Positions 36,574 to 47,449 of a stretch of DNA of 64,000 nt are shown here, one piece after another (the stretch's first letter is position 1; each line of letters opens with the position of its first letter). The position numbers were made by a program, and so were the translations under genes. This stretch comes from Enterobacter cloacae (GTDB lineage: Bacteria > Pseudomonadota > Gammaproteobacteria > Enterobacterales > Enterobacteriaceae), in contig NZ_JAALCJ010000005.1 of assembly GCF_011078175.1 (NCBI RefSeq), positions 1 to 64,000 of the forward strand. The letters run 5' to 3'. The notes beneath the pieces are model-generated. The model saw only the letters and a program-made list of their open reading frames with translations, was not told the origin of the DNA and did no database searches.

Positions 36574-37128
36574 ATGTCGGCTATAGAGATTTTCCCCGAA
36601 ACTGAAATCGAGGTGCGCGACGCCCTTCCTGACGATGCGCATGCCATCTCGGCGATATACGCCTGGCATGTGCTTCATGGCCGTGCGTCCTTCGAGGAAG
36701 CCCCCCCACCCGTCGATGAAATGCGTCAGCGGATGAAGAGTGTAACCGACAGCGGTTTACCGTGGCTGGTTGCGCTGTATCGCGGCATTGTCGTCGGCTA
36801 CTGCTACGCCACGTTTTATCGTCCACGCCAGGCCTACCGGTACACCCTTGAAGAATCCATCTATGTGGATGCCAGCACCACCGGTCGTGGATTTGGCTCA
36901 GCCCTGCTCCAGGCACTGATTGCCCGTTGTGAACTAGGACCGTGGCGGCAAATGATTGCCGTGGTCGGCGACGGGCAAAATAATCCCGGGTCGTTACGCC
37001 TGCATAAAAAGCACGGTTTCGAGATGGTGGGTCAGCTCAGGAGCGTGGGATATAAGAAAGGCGACTGGCGGGACACGGTAATTATGCAGCGCCCGCTCAA
37101 CGACGGGGACTGGACGCTGCCGGAATAA
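36574..37128 (+). CDS. GNAT acetyltransferase of the phosphinothricin acetyltransferase type
   Basis: A 184-residue GNAT protein. EVRDALPDDAHAISAIYAWHVLHGRASFEE at the N-terminus, GYCYATFYRPRQAYRYTLEESIYVDASTTGRGFGSALLQALI (motif A with the acetyl-CoA loop GRGFGSAL) and SLRLHKKHGFEMVGQL are typical of the Pat/Bar/MnaT group. Members acetylate phosphinothricin-like amino acids or methionine sulfoximine; the natural substrate here is unknown. A good AAGGAG ribosome site is present. A 20-bp palindrome lies just upstream. Confidence 0.88.
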   Translation: MSAIEIFPETEIEVRDALPDDAHAISAIYAWHVLHGRASFEEAPPPVDEMRQRMKSVTDSGLPWLVALYRGIVVGYCYATFYRPRQAYRYTLEESIYVDASTTGRGFGSALLQALIARCELGPWRQMIAVVGDGQNNPGSLRLHKKHGFEMVGQLRSVGYKKGDWRDTVIMQRPLNDGDWTLPE

Positions 37129-37144
37129 ACGCAGTGCGGTCTGG

Positions 37145-37184
37145 TGCCCTCACCCCGGCCTTCTCCCACAGGGAGAGGGAGAAA
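37145..37184. repeat. Dispersed GGGAGAGGG-type palindrome, copy 2
   Basis: CCCTCACCCCGGCCTTCTCC followed by CACAGGGAGAGGGAGAAA, related to copies near 24250 and 39646. It lies directly downstream of the GNAT gene. Confidence 0.6.
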
Positions 37185-37186
37185 AC

Positions 37187-37222
37187 ATAAAAAACGGTAA
37201 CATGCGTTACCGTTTTGCTTTT
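37187..37222. terminator. Bidirectional terminator, GNAT/pbpG
   Basis: AAAACGGTAAC-ATGC-GTTACCGTTTT with T-rich sequence on both strands, between two convergent genes. Confidence 0.88.
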
Positions 37223-37224
37223 TC

Positions 37225-38148
37225 CTAATCGTTCTGCGCCGTCGCCATCTGTTCCGCTTTCTGCTTTTTATACGCCAGCGCTGAAGCCGGCACCGGCTGC
37301 ACTTTCCCGGTTTCAATCCAGGTGCGCAGGCGGCTGGCATCCGCAAAGTGGGTATATTTGCCGAAGGCATCCATCACCACCAGCGCCACTGGCTTACCGT
37401 TAAACACGGTGCGCATCACCAGACAGTGCCCTGCCGCATTGGTGAATCCGGTCTTGGTTAACTGAATATTCCAGTTATCGCGATACACCAGATGGTTAGT
37501 GTTGCGGAACGGCAGCGTATAGGCCGGGTTCGAGAATGTCGCCATCTCCTCACGCGTGGTGCTGAGCTGACCAATCAGCGGGTATTGCTTGCTGGCGATC
37601 AGCAGCTTTGTTAAATCACGCGCCGTCGAGACGTTATGGATCGACAGACCGGTTGGCTCCACGAAATGGGTATTCTTCATCCCCAGCGCTTTGGCTTTGG
37701 CGTTCATCGCGCGGATAAACGCGTCATAACCGCCAGGATAATGGTGGGCGAGGCTTGCCGCCGCGCGGTTCTCTGAAGACATCAGCGCCAGCAGCAGCAT
37801 ATTTTTACGGCTGATTTCACTGTTCAGACGCACGCGAGAGTAGATCCCTTTCATCTCTGGCGTGTGGCTGATATCCACCTTCAGCTTTTCGTCCAGCGGC
37901 AGTCGTGCATCAAGCACCACCATCGCGGTCATGACTTTGGTTATGGAGGCGATAGGGCGCACCAGATCCGGATGACTGGCGTAGATCGCTTTGTTGGTAT
38001 TCAGGTCCACGATCATCGCGCTGCCGGACGCAATCTGGGGTTGCGCAGCAGCGGTGGCGACTGCGGGCGTTTTGGCGATGGCTGGTGCGGTAGCGGACAC
38101 GCCCAACAGCAGCGCAAGACTAAGGAGTGACACTCGAAATTTCAGCAT
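37225..38148 (-). CDS. pbpG: D-alanyl-D-alanine endopeptidase PBP7
   Basis: A 307-residue penicillin-binding protein. Signal peptide to about residue 25, then the three serine-peptidase motifs: S68-I-T-K71 (nucleophile), S125-E-N127, and KTG in [10 protein letters not shown]. It cleaves D-Ala-meso-DAP cross-links in the periplasm. It is slightly shorter than the E. coli protein (310) and monocistronic. Confidence 0.95.
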   Translation of the reverse strand: MLKFRVSLLSLALLLGVSATAPAIAKTPAVATAAAQPQIASGSAMIVDLNTNKAIYASHPDLVRPIASITKVMTAMVVLDARLPLDEKLKVDISHTPEMKGIYSRVRLNSEISRKNMLLLALMSSENRAAASLAHHYPGGYDAFIRAMNAKAKALGMKNTHFVEPTGLSIHNVSTARDLTKLLIASKQYPLIGQLSTTREEMATFSNPAYTLPFRNTNHLVYRDNWNIQLTKTGFTNAAGHCLVMRTVFNGKPVALVVMDAFGKYTHFADASRLRTWIETGKVQPVPASALAYKKQKAEQMATAQND

Positions 38149-38277
38149 GATGAGACTTCTGATAATGATTCACGCACGTTATGACGTACACCGCCTGTGT
38201 CATCGGTAAACACAGGCTGGCTTCGGCATCATAGCGGTCACCGTGCATTGTCGCCAGCGGAGAATCATAACCAGATG

Positions 38278-38309
38278 CTGCATTGCTGGCATTTGCGCCA
38301 GCAATGCAG
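38278..38309. repeat. Long perfect hairpin downstream of yohC
   Basis: Arms CTGCATTGCTGGC (38278-38290) and GCCAGCAATGCAG (38297-38309) are perfect over 13 bp with a 6-base loop. It lies just past the yohC stop on the minus strand. No T-run follows, so it could be a 3'-end stabiliser, a rho-linked end or a REP-like element. Confidence 0.6.
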
Positions 38310-38314
38310 GGAAC

Positions 38315-38902
38315 TTAAAAGAGACGGTATCCATAACCCCAAAGAATAACCGTCAGAGCCAGTAGCGCCTCAAGAACCAGCACGCCGATGGCAAGCGTCG
38401 AGCTGGAGAAGCTCAGGCCCTCTTCTTTATTGATATTGAGGAAGGTTGGCACCCCTACATACAGCAGATAACCGGTATAAAAGAGGGCAACCGTACCGAT
38501 CAGCGCGCACAGCCAGACCAGTGGATAGAGCGCGACAATACCGCTTAAAAACAGCGGTGTCGCGACGTATCCGGCGAAGACCATACAGTGTGCCAGCGAC
38601 GGGCGCTGCGGATAGTTGCGCGCCATCCAGTGGATGACCCGCCCCATCACCGCCACCCCGGCCAGCATCAGGCCATAAAACAGAATGGCCAGGTACAGTC
38701 CGGTAAACCAGGAAAGCTGAACCACGGTGCCGTCACCAAAGTTCCAGCCGATTTGCGTAGTCCCTATAAACGCGCAGACCACCGGCACCGCAGCCATCAG
38801 CAGGACATGGTGGGTGTAGTGATGCGCGACCGTTTCGTTCTCGTTACGGATCACCTGCATTTCACGATCGGGATGGGAGAAAAGTCCCCAGACATGGTTC
38901 AT
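38315..38902 (-). CDS. yohC: Inner membrane protein YohC (Yip1 family)
   Basis: A 195-residue membrane protein with about five hydrophobic helices, equal in length to E. coli YohC and of the Yip1 domain type. The N-terminal MNHVWGLFSHPDREMQVIRNE is the conserved cytoplasmic segment. Its precise function is unknown. It is divergent from yohD, and a strong hairpin follows its stop codon. Confidence 0.92.
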   Translation of the reverse strand: MNHVWGLFSHPDREMQVIRNENETVAHHYTHHVLLMAAVPVVCAFIGTTQIGWNFGDGTVVQLSWFTGLYLAILFYGLMLAGVAVMGRVIHWMARNYPQRPSLAHCMVFAGYVATPLFLSGIVALYPLVWLCALIGTVALFYTGYLLYVGVPTFLNINKEEGLSFSSSTLAIGVLVLEALLALTVILWGYGYRLF

Positions 38903-39059
38903 AACGCCCCCTTGTTGTCGGCCCGTCAGCGATAGCTTAAGTATAATGCAGGCTTTAGATTATTTTATGTACAGTGGGAAATTTCCGTTGTTTGCCGCGC
39001 GGTTGATGGATGGGGTATATGATTAACGCAGGCACAGTAAGGGAGATGACGTTTACGTA

Positions 39060-39632
39060 ATGGATATCAACGGTCTTATTGAACAATATGGATACGCCGC
39101 GCTGGTGATCGGCAGCGTGGCGGAAGGCGAAACCATCACGCTGCTGGGCGGGGTGGCCGCACATCAGGGATTGCTGAAATTCTCGCTGGTAGTCGCCGCC
39201 GTCGCGTTGGGCGGTATGATTGGCGATCAGCTGCTCTACTTTCTGGGGCTGCGCTTCGGCCCGACGCTTTTACAACGTTTTGCTAAGCATCAAAAGAAAA
39301 TTCGCCGTGCTCAGCGGCTTATCCAGCGACGTCCCTGGCTGTTTGTGATTGGCACCCGCTTTATGTACGGTTTTCGCATCATTGGGCCAATACTGATTGG
39401 CGCGAGCCGCTTGCCGCCAAAAATCTTCCTGCCGCTGAACATTCTCGGGGCGATTGCCTGGGCGCTGATTTTCACCACGCTTGGCTACGTGGGTGGCGAG
39501 GTGATTGGCCCGTGGCTGCATAATCTCGATCGGCATCTTAAACACTGGGCCTGGTTGATCCTGGTTGTTGCGGTGGTGATTGGGGTACGGCTGTGGCTCA
39601 AGCATCGTGAAAAACGGCGGGATGAAGAGTGA
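39060..39632 (+). CDS. yohD: DedA-family membrane protein YohD
   Basis: A 190-residue DedA/SNARE-associated (VTT) membrane protein. The N-terminal GYAALVIGSVAEGETITLLGG contains the conserved re-entrant E-x3-P-like region with acidic residues. FMYGFRIIGPILIGASRLP is the second conserved loop with the key arginine. The family is linked to lipid flipping and proton-motive-force homeostasis. The C-terminus is strongly basic. It matches E. coli YohD in position. Confidence 0.92.
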   Translation: MDINGLIEQYGYAALVIGSVAEGETITLLGGVAAHQGLLKFSLVVAAVALGGMIGDQLLYFLGLRFGPTLLQRFAKHQKKIRRAQRLIQRRPWLFVIGTRFMYGFRIIGPILIGASRLPPKIFLPLNILGAIAWALIFTTLGYVGGEVIGPWLHNLDRHLKHWAWLILVVAVVIGVRLWLKHREKRRDEE

Positions 39633-39645
39633 GTGCGGCCTGCTG

Positions 39646-39684
39646 CCCCTCACCCCGCCCCTTTCCCAGTGGGAGAGGGAGAAG
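39646..39684. repeat. Dispersed GGGAGAGGG-type palindrome, copy 3
   Basis: CCCCTCACCCCGCCCCTTTCC then CAGTGGGAGAGGGAGAAG, between convergent yohD and yohF. It belongs to the same family as the copies at 24250 and 37145. Confidence 0.6.
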
Positions 39685-39689
39685 GGTAT

Positions 39690-40460
39690 CTACCCTTCCG
39701 GCTTAAACTGCGGATTCGCCAGCATAAAACCGCCGTCGACGATAAATGACTGCCCGGTGGTGTAGCTGGCGTCGCTGTCACACAGCCATGCCACCAGGCT
39801 GGCAATTTCTTTGGTATGCCCTGGCCGTGCCAGCGGGATTTCCGGCATTGAGCCTTCTTTCACTTCGCTGTCGTCCATATCATTCATCGGCGTGGCGATC
39901 GCACCGGGCGCAACGGCGTTCACCAGAATCTTATGCTTAACCAGCTCCAGCGCCATCGACTTTGTTAACCCGCCCAGCGCATGTTTAGCCGCCGTATAGG
40001 CACTGGCGTCCGGCAATGGCGTGTGTTCATGCACCGAGGTGATGTTCACGATCCGCCCCCCTTCCCCCTGCTTCACCATCTGACGCGCCGCTATTTGCGA
40101 GCAGAGAAACGCGCCGTCCACGTCAACGGTGAATATGTGCCGCCAGTCGTCAAACGACAGATCAAGAAATGGCGCTTTGTTCATCGCCCCGGCGTTGTTA
40201 ACCAGCACATCCAGCCGCCCGAAACGCGTAATCAGGTTTTCAATGGCCTTTGCGCCTTCCGGTAAATTGCTTAAGTCGAGATGAATGGCTTCGGCACGCT
40301 GCCCGCGTGCTTCAATTTCGCGGCAGGTCGCCAGCGCTCCTTTCTCATCTGAATGCCAGGTCACCCCGATATCAAACCCACGTTCAGCCAGCATCAGAGC
40401 CGTCGTTTTGCCAATTCCGGAATCCGATGCGGTAACAATTGCGACACGCGTCATACTCAC
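39690..40460 (-). CDS. yohF: Short-chain dehydrogenase/reductase YohF
   Basis: A 256-residue SDR enzyme. NAD(P)-binding TASDSGIGKTTA (G-x3-G-x-G type) near residue 11, NNAG motif in VLVNNAGAM, catalytic Ser in NITSVHEH and Y-x3-K in YTAAKHALG. The substrate is unknown. The start could be residue 1 or residue 3 (MTRVAIV); both lie in the same ribosome-site context. Confidence 0.92.
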   Translation of the reverse strand: MSMTRVAIVTASDSGIGKTTALMLAERGFDIGVTWHSDEKGALATCREIEARGQRAEAIHLDLSNLPEGAKAIENLITRFGRLDVLVNNAGAMNKAPFLDLSFDDWRHIFTVDVDGAFLCSQIAARQMVKQGEGGRIVNITSVHEHTPLPDASAYTAAKHALGGLTKSMALELVKHKILVNAVAPGAIATPMNDMDDSEVKEGSMPEIPLARPGHTKEIASLVAWLCDSDASYTTGQSFIVDGGFMLANPQFKPEG

Positions 40461-40504
40461 CTCCTGAAAATCTGCAAAGAGGTAAGTATAGATAATGTAC
40501 GATT

Positions 40505-41923
40505 TTAGCCGTGATGATATCCGCCACCCAGCGCAGAGGTGAGCTGAAGCGTGGCGTCCACGTACTGACCTTTTAGCCTCAACCCGGCAATACGCTCTTT
40601 GAGCGCCGGAATTTTTGCTTCACTCACCCGCGAGCCGGCAATGATCCCCGCGCTGAAGCGCGCCTGCGCCAGCGCAACGACGCGCGCCGCGTCTTTTTCG
40701 ATCTGCTGCTGGTGCTGATTTTTGGCGGTCAGCGTTTCTACTTCGCTGGCCGTCCGGGCGACCTGGTTCACGGCATCCACCACGGCCTTGTTGTAGTTCG
40801 CCACGGAGAGGTTGTTTTGCGCCTGGGCGATATCCAGGTTCGCATTCAACCGACCGCTGTCAAAAATTGGCAGCGTCATCCCCGCGGTTACGCCCATTTG
40901 CTGCGCAGATGAGCGGAACAGGTCGCTCAGGTGCAATGCATCCTGCTGCAAGAACGCCATCAAATTGATGTCAGGGTAGAACGCGGCTCTGGCTGCATCC
41001 ACCTCGCTCATGGATGCTTCGATATACCAGTGCGCCTCCTGCAAATCAGGGCGACGAGCCAGCAGTTCATAACCGAGCGTTGACGGCAGCGATGCCTCTG
41101 CATCAGGTAAGGCATGCCGGGCGAGCGTGACTGAAGGGGTATGGGTCAACGCATTCAGACGCGCCTCAATAGCCTTCATTTTGCCGTGCACGTCAGCGAG
41201 CTGTTCATCGGTTTTGCTGGCATTGATATCCGTTTCAACGCCTTCCACCGAGGAGGTAATGCCGTGCTGATAAAGCTCACGATCGGCACCGATGATATTT
41301 TCCTGCTCACGTTTGATTTGCGCGAGCACGTCACCCACTGCGGCCTCGGTCTGCCAGTCCCAGTACAGCCGCGCGACGCTGCTGGCGAGCAGCTGGCGGG
41401 TCTGCTCCAGCTCCGCTTTTTGCGCATTCACCTTACCGATGCGGGCCTCAATTCCGGCGCGGTTTTTACCCCATAAATCCAGATCCCAGCCCGCCGTCAG
41501 ACCAAAGGTGCCGTTGGTGTACCAGGGGCCGGTTGTCCCCGCCGCCGGGTCGGTCAGCGCAAATGGCCCCATCAGCCCCTCTGCCGACATTTTTTGCCGT
41601 TCAACATCTGCGGAAAAATTCAGCTGTGGACCTTCAGCAGCGACAGCGGCTTTCGCCTGTGCTTCCGCCAGGGTGATACGCTGACGGACAATTTGCATAT
41701 CCGGCGCATCCGCCAGCGCTTTGTCGATCAGCGCGTTGAGCTGGGGGTCGTTAAAGTCTTTCCACCATGCGCTTTTTGGCCAGTCGGCGTGACGCAGTTG
41801 GGTATTTACAGCGGCGGCAGCGGCTTGCGTTTTCACTGGAGACACCGTGGCATGTTCCGGCGCGCAGGCGGCCAGCATAAAAACAAGAGAAGCACTCAGA
41901 GATAAAGTAAGAGAACGTTTCAT
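40505..41923 (-). CDS. mdtQ: RND-type outer membrane efflux lipoprotein MdtQ
   Basis: A 472-residue TolC/OprM-family outer-membrane factor. Lipoprotein signal with lipobox LAAC (Cys near residue 20), then two OEP repeats rich in coiled-coil helices (LAEAQAKAAVAAEGPQLNFSADVERQ...; LLARRPDLQEAHWYIEASMSEVDAARAAFYPDINL). It is full length. The E. coli K-12 copy (mdtQ/yohG) is disrupted, so this is the intact version. No inner-membrane pump is adjacent, so it probably pairs with a pump encoded elsewhere. Confidence 0.92.
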   Translation of the reverse strand: MKRSLTLSLSASLVFMLAACAPEHATVSPVKTQAAAAAVNTQLRHADWPKSAWWKDFNDPQLNALIDKALADAPDMQIVRQRITLAEAQAKAAVAAEGPQLNFSADVERQKMSAEGLMGPFALTDPAAGTTGPWYTNGTFGLTAGWDLDLWGKNRAGIEARIGKVNAQKAELEQTRQLLASSVARLYWDWQTEAAVGDVLAQIKREQENIIGADRELYQHGITSSVEGVETDINASKTDEQLADVHGKMKAIEARLNALTHTPSVTLARHALPDAEASLPSTLGYELLARRPDLQEAHWYIEASMSEVDAARAAFYPDINLMAFLQQDALHLSDLFRSSAQQMGVTAGMTLPIFDSGRLNANLDIAQAQNNLSVANYNKAVVDAVNQVARTASEVETLTAKNQHQQQIEKDAARVVALAQARFSAGIIAGSRVSEAKIPALKERIAGLRLKGQYVDATLQLTSALGGGYHHG

Positions 41924-42125
41924 TACGCCATGAACTCAAAAAATAAAGGCGCAACTTACGCTTACTGACGTTACGTTTTTTAGTAACGCGTGGCAATCTG
42001 CATATTGTTATACATTCTCATATCTGGAAATTTATTCCCCAAGACAATGATTTAATTTCATGTATTCGCACTAATTATGAATTGACTGCTACACTTATTC
42101 CGACAGACATACGCAGGAGAGGCGA

Positions 42126-42209
42126 ATGAAAATATTATTGTGGGTTATTTTGATTATATTTCTGATAGGGCTGCTGGTGGTAACCGGCGTATTCAAGATG
42201 ATTTTCTGA
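42126..42209 (+). CDS. yohP: Small membrane protein YohP
   Basis: A 27-residue single-helix protein, MKILLWVILIIFLIGLLVV..., ending VFKMIF. It is nearly identical to E. coli YohP, a tiny inner-membrane protein studied for post-translational, SRP-dependent insertion. An AGGAGAGGCGA ribosome site precedes the ATG. It lies between mdtQ and dusC, the same place as in E. coli. Confidence 0.93.
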   Translation: MKILLWVILIIFLIGLLVVTGVFKMIF

Positions 42210-42253
42210 TTCTCTTGCCCGGCTCCGCGCCGGGCAAACTCTTCACACTTCGC

Positions 42254-43189
42254 TCAGGGTTTTGACTGGATCACCCGGGCAATATCCGCAGACGTTTGTA
42301 GCGTCCGGATCTCCTGAAATAATCCCAGCGCGTCGTCGTACTCTTTACGCAAATAACTCAGCCACTGCTTAATGCGCGCGACGTGATACAAGCCGGTATC
42401 GCCCTGCTTTTCCAGCCGCGTGTATTTTTGCAGGAGCTTCACCACATCCGCCCACGGCATCCGCGGCTCATTATATTTCACCACCCGGCTGAGGTTCGGC
42501 ACGTTCAGCGCACCGCGGCCAATCATCACCGCATTACAGCCGGTCTCTTTGAGGCAGGCCTGCGCGCTCTCATAATCCCAGATTTCGCCGTTGGCAATCA
42601 CCGGAATAGAAAGCCGTTTGCGGATCTCGCCAATCGCCTGCCAGTTAATGCGCTCGGCTTTATAACCATCCTCTTTGGTTCGCCCGTGCACCACCAGCTC
42701 GGTGGCGCCCGCCTGCTGCACCGCGTCAGCAATTTCAAACTGCATATCGTCGCTGTCCCATCCCAGACGGACTTTGACCGTCACCGGCAGATGCGATGGC
42801 ACCGCCTCACGCATGGCTTTTGCGCCGCGATAAATCAGCTCCGGATCTTTAAGTAACGTCGCCCCGCCGCCGCTGCCGTTCACCAGCTTTGACGGACAAC
42901 CGCAGTTAAGGTCAACCCCGTACGAGCCAAGCGCGACCGCGCGGGCGGCGTTTTCAGCCAGCCACTCAGGATACTGGCCGAGCAGCTGGACGCGCACCAG
43001 CGTACCGGACGGGGTGCGGCTCTGACGATGCAGTTCCGGACAAAGACGATAAAATGATTTTTCTGGCAGCAACATATCGACTACGCGCAGGAATTCCGTC
43101 ACGCAGAGATCGTAATCGTTCACCTCGGTTAGCAGCTCGCGCACGAGAGAGTCGAGCACGCCTTCCATCGGGGCCAGTAAAACACGCAT
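42254..43189 (-). CDS. dusC: tRNA-dihydrouridine(16) synthase DusC
   Basis: A 311-residue FMN enzyme that reduces U16 in tRNA using NADPH. TIM-barrel Dus signatures are present: [20 protein letters not shown], the active-site Cys in [19 protein letters not shown], and [13 protein letters not shown] with [10 protein letters not shown] (FMN phosphate). Length and motifs match E. coli DusC. Monocistronic and divergent from yohJ. Confidence 0.95.
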   Translation of the reverse strand: MRVLLAPMEGVLDSLVRELLTEVNDYDLCVTEFLRVVDMLLPEKSFYRLCPELHRQSRTPSGTLVRVQLLGQYPEWLAENAARAVALGSYGVDLNCGCPSKLVNGSGGGATLLKDPELIYRGAKAMREAVPSHLPVTVKVRLGWDSDDMQFEIADAVQQAGATELVVHGRTKEDGYKAERINWQAIGEIRKRLSIPVIANGEIWDYESAQACLKETGCNAVMIGRGALNVPNLSRVVKYNEPRMPWADVVKLLQKYTRLEKQGDTGLYHVARIKQWLSYLRKEYDDALGLFQEIRTLQTSADIARVIQSKP

Positions 43190-43321
43190 TCTGAGTACCT
43201 GTGAAAAAAGACGCGCTATAGTAGCTGCTCTCTATGGATGTTGAAAGCCCGGCGTTCCATTCTGGAATGGCTGGTATGCCCAAAATTCATGATGTGATCC
43301 GTGGCACATTTTCAGGTTTAA

Positions 43322-44444
<1,123 letters not shown>

Positions 44445-44445
<1 letters not shown>

Positions 44446-44470
44446 AATTTGCGATGCGTCGCGCAAATTT
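44445..44470. terminator. Inverted repeat after yohK
   Basis: AAATTTGCG and CGCAAATTT (9-bp arms) span the yohK stop region, followed by the T-rich CATTTTCATTTC. It may act as a terminator for yohJK or as a regulator site in the cdd promoter. Confidence 0.5.
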
Positions 44471-44499
44471 CATTTTCATTTCATAAGTTGCACACATAA

Positions 44500-44515
44500 T
44501 GAGATTTGGATCACA
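44500..44515 (+). promoter_or_regulatory. CRP-like site upstream of cdd
   Basis: TGAGA-N6-TCACA differs at one base from the TGTGA-N6-TCACA consensus. It lies about 60 bp before the cdd start. The E. coli cdd promoter is controlled by CRP and CytR, so a site here is expected. Confidence 0.6.
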
Positions 44516-44573
44516 TATTAAGGCCGTACGGCTCCGTACACTACCGATCCATTAACCTTAATGAGGCAACGTC

Positions 44574-45458
44574 ATGCATCCACGTTTTCAAGCTGCTTTC
44601 CCGCAGCTTGCAGAGAATTTGCAATCAGCCCTGGCTCCGGTTCTGGCGGATGTGCATTTCCCCGCCCTGCTGACGCCAGATCAGGTCACGACGCTTAAGC
44701 AGGCGACGGGGCTGGACGAAGACGCGCTGGCTTTCGCCCTGCTGCCACTGGCGGCTGCCTGCGCACGCGCTGACCTTTCCCATTTTAACGTAGGCGCGAT
44801 TGCGCGCGGCGTGAGTGGGACCTGGTACTTCGGCGGAAATATGGAGTTTCTCGGTGCGACCATGCAGCAAACCGTTCACGCGGAGCAGAGCGCAATCAGT
44901 CACGCCTGGCTGCGCGGTGAAAAAGCCCTGCGCGCCATCACCGTTAACTACACCCCTTGCGGCCACTGCCGCCAGTTTATGAATGAGCTGAACAGCGGGC
45001 TTGAACTGCGTATCAATCTGCCTGGCCGCGCGCCGCATACGCTGGGTGATTACCTGCCAGATGCTTTCGGCCCGAAAGATCTGGAGATCAAAACCCTGCT
45101 GATGGACGAGCAGGATCACGGTTATGCGCTCTCTGGGGATGCGCTCAGCGAAGCGGCGATTGCCGCCGCCAACAAAAGCCACACGCCGTACAGTAAATCC
45201 CCAAGCGGCGTCGCCCTTGAGTGCCGTGACGGCCGCATCTTCACCGGGAGCTATGCTGAGAACGCCGCGTTCAACCCGACGCTGCCTCCGCTCCAGGGTG
45301 CCCTGAACCTGCTTAGCCTGAACGGGTATGACTATCCGGATATTCAGCGCGCGATCCTGGCTGAAATTGCCGATGCGCCGCTGATCCAGTGGGACGCGAC
45401 CGCAGCCACGCTGAAAGCGCTGGGCTGTTCAACCATCGACCGCGTGCTGCTTGCCTGA
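44574..45458 (+). CDS. cdd: Cytidine deaminase
   Basis: A 294-residue two-domain cytidine deaminase. The catalytic domain has the zinc site: His and Glu in [13 protein letters not shown] and the two Cys in [13 protein letters not shown]. The C-terminal domain is a degenerate repeat. It converts cytidine and deoxycytidine to uridine and deoxyuridine for pyrimidine salvage. A CRP-like box is present upstream. Confidence 0.96.
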   Translation: MHPRFQAAFPQLAENLQSALAPVLADVHFPALLTPDQVTTLKQATGLDEDALAFALLPLAAACARADLSHFNVGAIARGVSGTWYFGGNMEFLGATMQQTVHAEQSAISHAWLRGEKALRAITVNYTPCGHCRQFMNELNSGLELRINLPGRAPHTLGDYLPDAFGPKDLEIKTLLMDEQDHGYALSGDALSEAAIAAANKSHTPYSKSPSGVALECRDGRIFTGSYAENAAFNPTLPPLQGALNLLSLNGYDYPDIQRAILAEIADAPLIQWDATAATLKALGCSTIDRVLLA

Positions 45459-45531
45459 TCGTCCCGGCGGGCATAAATGCCCGCCAGTCTGACGAAAAAC
45501 CCCTCAGTTGAATCGCTGTTTCTTGCGCTAA

Positions 45532-46296
<765 letters not shown>

Positions 46297-46304
46297 TAAA
46301 TTTT

Positions 46305-46378
46305 GTCGGGTGGCGGCTTCGCCTTACCCGACCTACGTTCGCGATGTTGCAGGCCTGGTAAGCGTTGCGCCACCGGGC
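46305..46378. repeat. REP pair after sanA
   Basis: GTCGGGTGGCGGCTTCGCC... (46305-46332) and a diverged inverse unit (46353-46378). It lies between sanA and convergent mglC. Confidence 0.75.
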
Positions 46379-46380
46379 AA

Positions 46381-46410
46381 AAAAAGGCCCGCTACGTGAG
46401 CGGGCCTTTT
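46381..46410. terminator. Bidirectional terminator, sanA/mglC
   Basis: AAAAAGGCCCGCT-ACGTG-AGCGGGCCTTTT: a strong symmetric hairpin with A and T tracts, serving both convergent genes. Confidence 0.9.
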
Positions 46411-46423
46411 CATTCTGAAGATC

Positions 46424-47434
46424 TTACTTCTTACGCGCGTACTTCAGTGAATCCAGGGCAACTGCGAAGATGATGATGGCACCCTTGATGATGTACTGCC
46501 AGTACGGGTTCACGCCGATGTAGGTCAGACCGTAGTTGATTACGGTGAAGATAATCACACCGGTCACCACGCCCAGCACGGTACCCACGCCGCCGCTGAA
46601 GGAGACGCCGCCGACCACGCAGGCCGCAATCGCATCCAGTTCGTACATAAAGCCGAGGTTGTTGGTCGCAGAGCCGATACGGCCCGCTTCCAGCATCCCG
46701 CCGAAGGCGTAGAACACGCCGGACAGGGCATAAATCATCAGCAGGTTCAGGGCCACGTTGACGCCGGAGACTTTCGCCGCTTCCGGGTTACCGCCGATGG
46801 CGAAGATGTTTTTACCGAAGCGGGTTTTGTTCCACAGGATCCAGACGAACGCCACCGCAATCAACGCATAGAAAGTGATATAGGAGAGACGGAAACTGCC
46901 CAGCGCAACAAACCCCTGCGTGAAGGTCGAGAAGCCGCTGTCGAAGCCAGAGATTGGAGACGCGCCGACGAAATCGTAGTACAGGGAGTTAATACCATAA
47001 ACGATGATCATCGTGCCAAGCGTAGTGATGAATGGCGTCACGTTCAGGTAAGCAATGATGATGCCGTTAATCAGGCCAATTACCGCGCCGATGGCGCACA
47101 CGATCAGGATCACCACGAAAATCGGCATGGTCGCCATCTCCGGGAACACCTTGTTGGCGTTTTCCATCGACTGTAACAGGGTCGCCGCAATGACCGCCGC
47201 CAGACCCACCTGGCGCCCTGCCGAAAGGTCAGTCCCCTGGGTGACGATAAGCCCCGCCACGCCAAGCGCGATAATAATACGTACGGAAGACTGGGTCAGA
47301 ATGTTACTCAAGTTCAGCAGACTTAAGAACGTAGGGTCCTGGAAAATAATAATCGCCAGCAAGACTAAAAGAACAACGTAAATACCGCCTTCTTTCAGAT
47401 AAGTGAGAAAACTTTTTTTATTTAACGCACTCAT
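46424..47434 (-). CDS. mglC: Galactose/methyl-galactoside ABC permease MglC
   Basis: A 336-residue permease of the RbsC/AraH type with about ten helices. The conserved coupling region GLIVTQGTDLSAGRQVGLAAVIAATL is present, as is the C-terminal VVGGVSFSGGVGTVLGVVTGV. It forms the pore of the Mgl importer. It is the last gene of mglBAC, 15 bases after mglA. Confidence 0.95.
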   Translation of the reverse strand: MSALNKKSFLTYLKEGGIYVVLLVLLAIIIFQDPTFLSLLNLSNILTQSSVRIIIALGVAGLIVTQGTDLSAGRQVGLAAVIAATLLQSMENANKVFPEMATMPIFVVILIVCAIGAVIGLINGIIIAYLNVTPFITTLGTMIIVYGINSLYYDFVGASPISGFDSGFSTFTQGFVALGSFRLSYITFYALIAVAFVWILWNKTRFGKNIFAIGGNPEAAKVSGVNVALNLLMIYALSGVFYAFGGMLEAGRIGSATNNLGFMYELDAIAACVVGGVSFSGGVGTVLGVVTGVIIFTVINYGLTYIGVNPYWQYIIKGAIIIFAVALDSLKYARKK

Positions 47435-47449
47435 GAGGAGCCCCTGATC

